Assembly: GCA_046733475.1 (NCBI GenBank)
Contig: JBKPPF010000012.1
Span: 1-7,554, forward strand
Source: DATEOR01 sp046733475
GTDB lineage: Bacteria > Actinomycetota > Thermoleophilia > Gaiellales > Gaiellaceae
Direction: 5' to 3'
DNA length: 7,554 nt
Of this stretch, positions 4,395-7,554 are shown piece by piece. The first letter of the stretch is position 1, and the number at the start of each line of letters is the position of its first letter. Both the position numbers and the translations under genes were made by a program. The notes beneath the pieces were generated by a model. It was not told the DNA's origin, did not search any database, and saw only the letters and a program-made list of their open reading frames with translations.

Positions 4395-7125
4395 GGGGCC
4401 TTGTCCGCCTTCGCTTGCGACGCGCCTCTCGCCTCGCGGTTGCGCTTGCCGCCGCACCCTCGCCCGGCTCGGGCGCTCCCTCCACGGGCACCGCCGCGGC
4501 GACGGGCGCCTCTTGCACCGGCACGCTCGCCGCCTCGGCCTCGGCCTGCTCCTCCGGAAGGTCGACTTCCTCGACCTTCTCCCGGAGCCCTGCGCTCTTT
4601 CGCTTGGCGAACTCGGGCTCCCGCTCCTTGAGGACGACCAGGAACGGCGTCGCGATGAAGATCGTCGAGTACGCGCCCGAGAGGATGCCGACCATGAGCG
4701 CGAACGCGAAGTCCTTGAGGGTGTCGCCGCCGAAGAGGAAGAGCGACGTGACCGGGAGGAGGGTGATGAATGTCGTCGCCAGCGAGCGGCGGATCGTCTC
4801 CCAGAGCGACTGGTTCGCGATCGCCGCGAAGCTCGACCGCCGCATGAGCGGGATGTTCTCGCGCACGCGGTCGAAGATGATGATCGTGTCGTAGATCGAG
4901 TAGCCGAGGATCGTCAGGATTGCCGCGACGGTGGCGCTCGTCACCTCCCTCTGTGTCAGCGAGTAGATGCCTAGGGTGATGAAGATGTCGTGCACGAGAG
5001 CGATGAGCACGGGGACGGCGAACTTGAACTCGAACCGAAGCGTCACGTAGATGACGATCAGCGCCAGGGACACGATGATCGCGAGAAACGCGCCCTTCAG
5101 GATCTGCCGGCTGAAGCTCGCCGACACGTTCTTCACCCCGACAGACGTGGCATCGAGGTTCGAGCTTAGAGCCGCAGAGAGGTCCGTTTGCTCCTGCTGC
5201 CCGATCGACGGCGTCCGCACCTGGAACGACTTGTAGGCGCCGTTCTCGGCCGTGCCGCGCCCCTGAATGACCGCGTCCCCGATCCCCAGCTTCGTCGTTT
5301 CGTCTCGGATGTCCTGGATCTGATGCGCCTGCGGCGTCTTGAACGAGAACTGGCTGCCGCCCTTGAAGTCGATGCCGAGGTTCAGCCCCTGGACCGCGAG
5401 CGAGACGAACCCGATCACGAGCACGGCGCCCGAGACGGCGAACCAATACTTCGTCCGCCCGATGAAGTCCACGCGCTGCCAGACGGGTATCTTCTGGGCG
5501 CTCGCGCCCATGAACGCCGGGTTGTTGAACCAGCGGAAGCCGGCGAGAACCCCGAGCAGGGCGCGCGTCACGGCCACGGCCGTCACCATCGAGATCAGCG
5601 TTCCGATGATGAGCATGAGCGCGAAGCCCTTCACGCCGCCGGTCGCGACCGCGAAGAGCACGAATGCGGTGATGATCGTGACGACGTTGGCGTCGACGAT
5701 CGTGTTGAAGCCCTTGCGGTAGCCGCTCGAGATGGCGGCGCGCACCGATTTGCCCGCTCGCACCTCTTCCTTGATGCGCTCGAAGATGACGACGTTCGCG
5801 TCTGCCGCGACACCGATCGTGAGGACCAGGCCGGCAAAGCCGGGCAGCGTGAGCGTCACTCCGAAGAGGAGCATCGCGCCGTAGAGGAGCACGCCGTAGA
5901 TCCCGAGACCGATGATCGCGATGACTCCGAGGAAGCGATAGAAGAGGAGCAGGAAGAAGGCCACCGCGAGGAGGCCGCCGATGCCGGCGATGAGCGCCTG
6001 GTGGAGCGAGTCCTCACCCAGCGTCGCGGAAATGTCCTCCCTCTGCACCTGCACGAACTCGACGGGCAGGGCGCCGGTCTGGAGGACGAGCGCGAGGTCC
6101 TTCGCCTCCTGAATGGAGTCGAGGCCCGTGATCTGCGCCCGGCCGCCGGCGATCCCATCGCTCAGCGTGGAATCGGCGATGTCGATCCGTGGAAACGAGC
6201 GGATCTCGCCGTCGAGGACGATCGCGAAGCTCTGCGAGAAGTCGGAGTTGCCGGGCTGGCCCGCGAGGTTCGCCAGGTTCTGCCCGCGCTCGTAGAGGTC
6301 GCGCGTGATCTGGTGGAACTTGTCGCCACCGCTATTCGTGAAGTCGAGCTCGACGATCGGCTGATTGCCGGAGCCGAACGTCCAGTCCGTCCCGTCGGCG
6401 TTGAGATCCTTCCCCGTCAACTCGGGCACCGGCTTGGTCGCGTTGTTCGGCTCGTACTTGTAGAGGTAGTAGTAGGTCTCCCCCGGAGCCGGCACTCCGA
6501 CGCCGGGGCAGAGCGTCGCCGTGTCGGTGCACGTGAGGACGATCTTGCCCTCCGGAACCGCGTAGAACTTGGAGCCTTCCGGCAGCTCTCCGCCGAACTG
6601 CCTGAGGATGTCCTCCTTCGTCTCGCTGGGGCCGGCGAGGCGCTTCTTGTCCTTCGAATAGAGGTACCACTGCGTCGGGGTGCCCGTCTTCGCCGCCTCC
6701 TGCTGCCCTGACAGAAGGGGCAGCAGCTGTGGCGAGGGGTTGATCACGCCGCCCGCGCCCGCCGTGGGCGGCAGCGCGTCGGCCTGGAGGTCGAAGAACT
6801 GGAGCTGTGCGGTCTGGCCGATGATCTCGGCCGCGCGACCGGAGTCGTGGACGCCTGCAAGCTGAACTGAGATCTGATCGGTTCCCTGGCGCGTGATGAC
6901 AGGCTCGGAGACGCCGAGCTTGTCGATGCGCTGGCGCATGATCTCGATGGAGCGGTCGAGATCCTCCTGTGTGATCTCCCTACCCTGCGGCGCCTTCGCC
7001 TGGAGAATGACCTCGAGCCCGCCCTGGAGATCGAGGCCGAGGGTCGGCGAGCGGAACAGCGCCAGGACGACGACGCCGACGACGGCGGCCAACATCGCAG
7101 CGAGGATGAGGAGGTAGCGGCGCAC
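4378..7125 (-). CDS. secDF: Fused Sec translocase accessory subunit SecDF
   Basis: This 915-residue fusion of SecD and SecF uses the proton gradient to help draw exported proteins through SecYEG. The SecD half (about 1-530) has a first membrane helix (4-23), GLDLQGG (30-36), a large periplasmic region (about 37-370) and five helices at 376-525, including GVAADANVVIFERIKEE with the proton-relay Asp at D442. A short linker (about 531-555) leads to the SecF half: a helix at about 560-580, LGIDFKGG (583-590), and LRFEFKFAVPVLIALVHDIF. Then come ILGYSIYDTIIIFDRVREN (D746, D752) and final helices to about 832. A poorly conserved Ala/Glu/Pro tail ends in a basic cluster (about 836-915). The start is GTG at 7125-7123, with GGAAGG nine bases upstream and 17 bp after the yajC stop. 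Both halves look intact. Confidence 0.97.
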   Translation of the reverse strand: MRRYLLILAAMLAAVVGVVVLALFRSPTLGLDLQGGLEVILQAKAPQGREITQEDLDRSIEIMRQRIDKLGVSEPVITRQGTDQISVQLAGVHDSGRAAEIIGQTAQLQFFDLQADALPPTAGAGGVINPSPQLLPLLSGQQEAAKTGTPTQWYLYSKDKKRLAGPSETKEDILRQFGGELPEGSKFYAVPEGKIVLTCTDTATLCPGVGVPAPGETYYYLYKYEPNNATKPVPELTGKDLNADGTDWTFGSGNQPIVELDFTNSGGDKFHQITRDLYERGQNLANLAGQPGNSDFSQSFAIVLDGEIRSFPRIDIADSTLSDGIAGGRAQITGLDSIQEAKDLALVLQTGALPVEFVQVQREDISATLGEDSLHQALIAGIGGLLAVAFFLLLFYRFLGVIAIIGLGIYGVLLYGAMLLFGVTLTLPGFAGLVLTIGVAADANVVIFERIKEEVRAGKSVRAAISSGYRKGFNTIVDANVVTIITAFVLFAVATGGVKGFALMLIIGTLISMVTAVAVTRALLGVLAGFRWFNNPAFMGASAQKIPVWQRVDFIGRTKYWFAVSGAVLVIGFVSLAVQGLNLGIDFKGGSQFSFKTPQAHQIQDIRDETTKLGIGDAVIQGRGTAENGAYKSFQVRTPSIGQQEQTDLSAALSSNLDATSVGVKNVSASFSRQILKGAFLAIIVSLALIVIYVTLRFEFKFAVPVLIALVHDIFITLGIYSLTQREVTSATVAAILTILGYSIYDTIIIFDRVRENIPLMRRSSFAAIANQSLWETIRRSLATTFITLLPVTSLFLFGGDTLKDFAFALMVGILSGAYSTIFIATPFLVVLKEREPEFAKRKSAGLREKVEEVDLPEEQAEAEAASVPVQEAPVAAAVPVEGAPEPGEGAAASATARREARRKRRRTRPHGRAR

Positions 7126-7134
7126 TCGTGAAAA

Positions 7135-7140
7135 CCTTCC
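7135..7140 (-). promoter_or_regulatory. Ribosome binding site of secDF
   Basis: GGAAGG on the minus strand lies nine bases before the GTG start of secDF and inside the 17-bp gap after yajC. It supports the GTG at 7125 as the true start. Confidence 0.75.
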
Positions 7141-7142
7141 GA

Positions 7143-7517
7143 TTAGTTCCGGGCCGCGTCCCGCTCCTCGGCGGTCATCGGCTCGTCAGCCGTGAGGGGC
7201 TCGGCCGAGTCGGCCTCGACCGACTCGCCCTCCTCGGCTGCCTCGAGGCGCTCGAGCTCCTCGGGCGGGACGACCGACGCGATTGCGCGCCGGGCGACGG
7301 CGATGCGCACGTCCTCGTCGATCTCGAGCATCACGCGCTCGGCGTCGAGCTGGACGACCTCGCCGTAGATCCCGCCTGCGGTGACGACCTCGTCACCCGG
7401 CTTGAGCGATGAGAGAAGCTCCGTGTGCTTTCTCTGCTGCTGGCGCTGCGGCCTGATCAGCAGGAAGTACATGAAGCCGAACATCGCAAGAAGAAGAACT
7501 AAGAAACCACCACTCAC
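7143..7517 (-). CDS. yajC: Sec translocase accessory protein YajC
   Basis: This 124-residue YajC-family protein, a small single-pass membrane partner of SecD/SecF, has a length typical of the family. It shows an N-terminal membrane helix (about 3-21, FLVLLLAMFGFMYFLLIRP) followed by the hallmark RPQRQQQRKH and LKPGDEVVTAGGIYGEVV, then a small beta-rich domain (to about 86). An acidic, probably disordered tail (about 87-124) ends the protein. The start is GTG at 7517-7515, supported by a strong ribosome site. It is followed after 17 bp by secDF, the usual partner and order. Only 37 bases lie upstream, so the promoter and any preceding genes cannot be seen. Confidence 0.95.
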   Translation of the reverse strand: MSGGFLVLLLAMFGFMYFLLIRPQRQQQRKHTELLSSLKPGDEVVTAGGIYGEVVQLDAERVMLEIDEDVRIAVARRAIASVVPPEELERLEAAEEGESVEADSAEPLTADEPMTAEERDAARN

Positions 7518-7523
7518 CGAGAG

Positions 7524-7530
7524 ACCTCCT
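7524..7530 (-). promoter_or_regulatory. Strong ribosome binding site of yajC
   Basis: AGGAGGT on the minus strand is a perfect Shine-Dalgarno heptamer, six bases before the GTG start of yajC. It fixes the start choice and is the strongest ribosome site in the window. Confidence 0.85.
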
Positions 7531-7554
7531 CGCCTGGCGCGAAGGCCGCCGAGT

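Noticed and set aside
4301..5446. A 381-codon minus-strand frame inside secDF
   Set aside because: It is an out-of-frame shadow of secDF, rich in Arg/Gly/Pro and without motifs.
5188..6711. A 507-codon plus-strand open frame opposite secDF
   Set aside because: It is a shadow of the intact secDF coding strand, with low-complexity charged sequence and no domain.
1..7554. CRISPR arrays, rRNA genes, or insertion sequences with transposases
   Set aside because: No regularly spaced repeats, rRNA signatures or transposase motifs were seen on either strand.

Overview
The window is GC-rich with strong G/C bias at third codon positions. Every confident gene lies on the minus strand, so transcription runs from the right edge to the left. 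A fused SecDF, a YajC with a GTG start, an ABC1/UbiB-type kinase with an adjoining phasin-like helical protein, and an OmpR-type response regulator suggest a high-GC actinobacterium-like organism, possibly of the Thermoleophilia type. That placement is inference from gene style and is not proven by the sequence.

Right to centre (7517 down to 1326) is one tightly packed, co-directional cluster. It runs yajC (7517-7143), secDF (7125-4378), a 117-residue phasin-like coiled-coil protein (4394-4041), an ABC1/UbiB atypical kinase (4044-2380), and a secreted, membrane-anchored beta-propeller-like protein (2339-1326). The first four are 17 bp apart or overlap. The phasin/UbiB junction is a 4-bp GTGA stop-start overlap, which suggests translational coupling. 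YajC and SecDF are accessory subunits of the Sec translocase. The UbiB-family protein ends in two membrane helices, and the last protein needs Sec for its export. The cluster is therefore envelope-centred.

The left part (1 to about 1325) is different. A 344-bp gap (982-1325) holds no confident gene, but it has short repeats and fragments that look coding in different frames. Next comes a response regulator (981-373) whose receiver domain is complete. Its winged-helix DNA-binding domain stops in mid-domain just after a conserved SLGRT segment and is replaced by six unrelated residues and a stop. About 125 bp beyond that break, on the plus strand, lies what reads as the 3' half of a tRNA-Thr(GGT), from anticodon loop to acceptor strand (228-269), with no matching 5' half. 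Between the two is a densely folded segment (about 278-375) with nested and alternative stems. A tRNA 3' half starting at the anticodon loop is the usual footprint of a tyrosine-recombinase attachment site. The left end may thus be the edge of an integrated or rearranged element. This junction is the most interesting part of the window.
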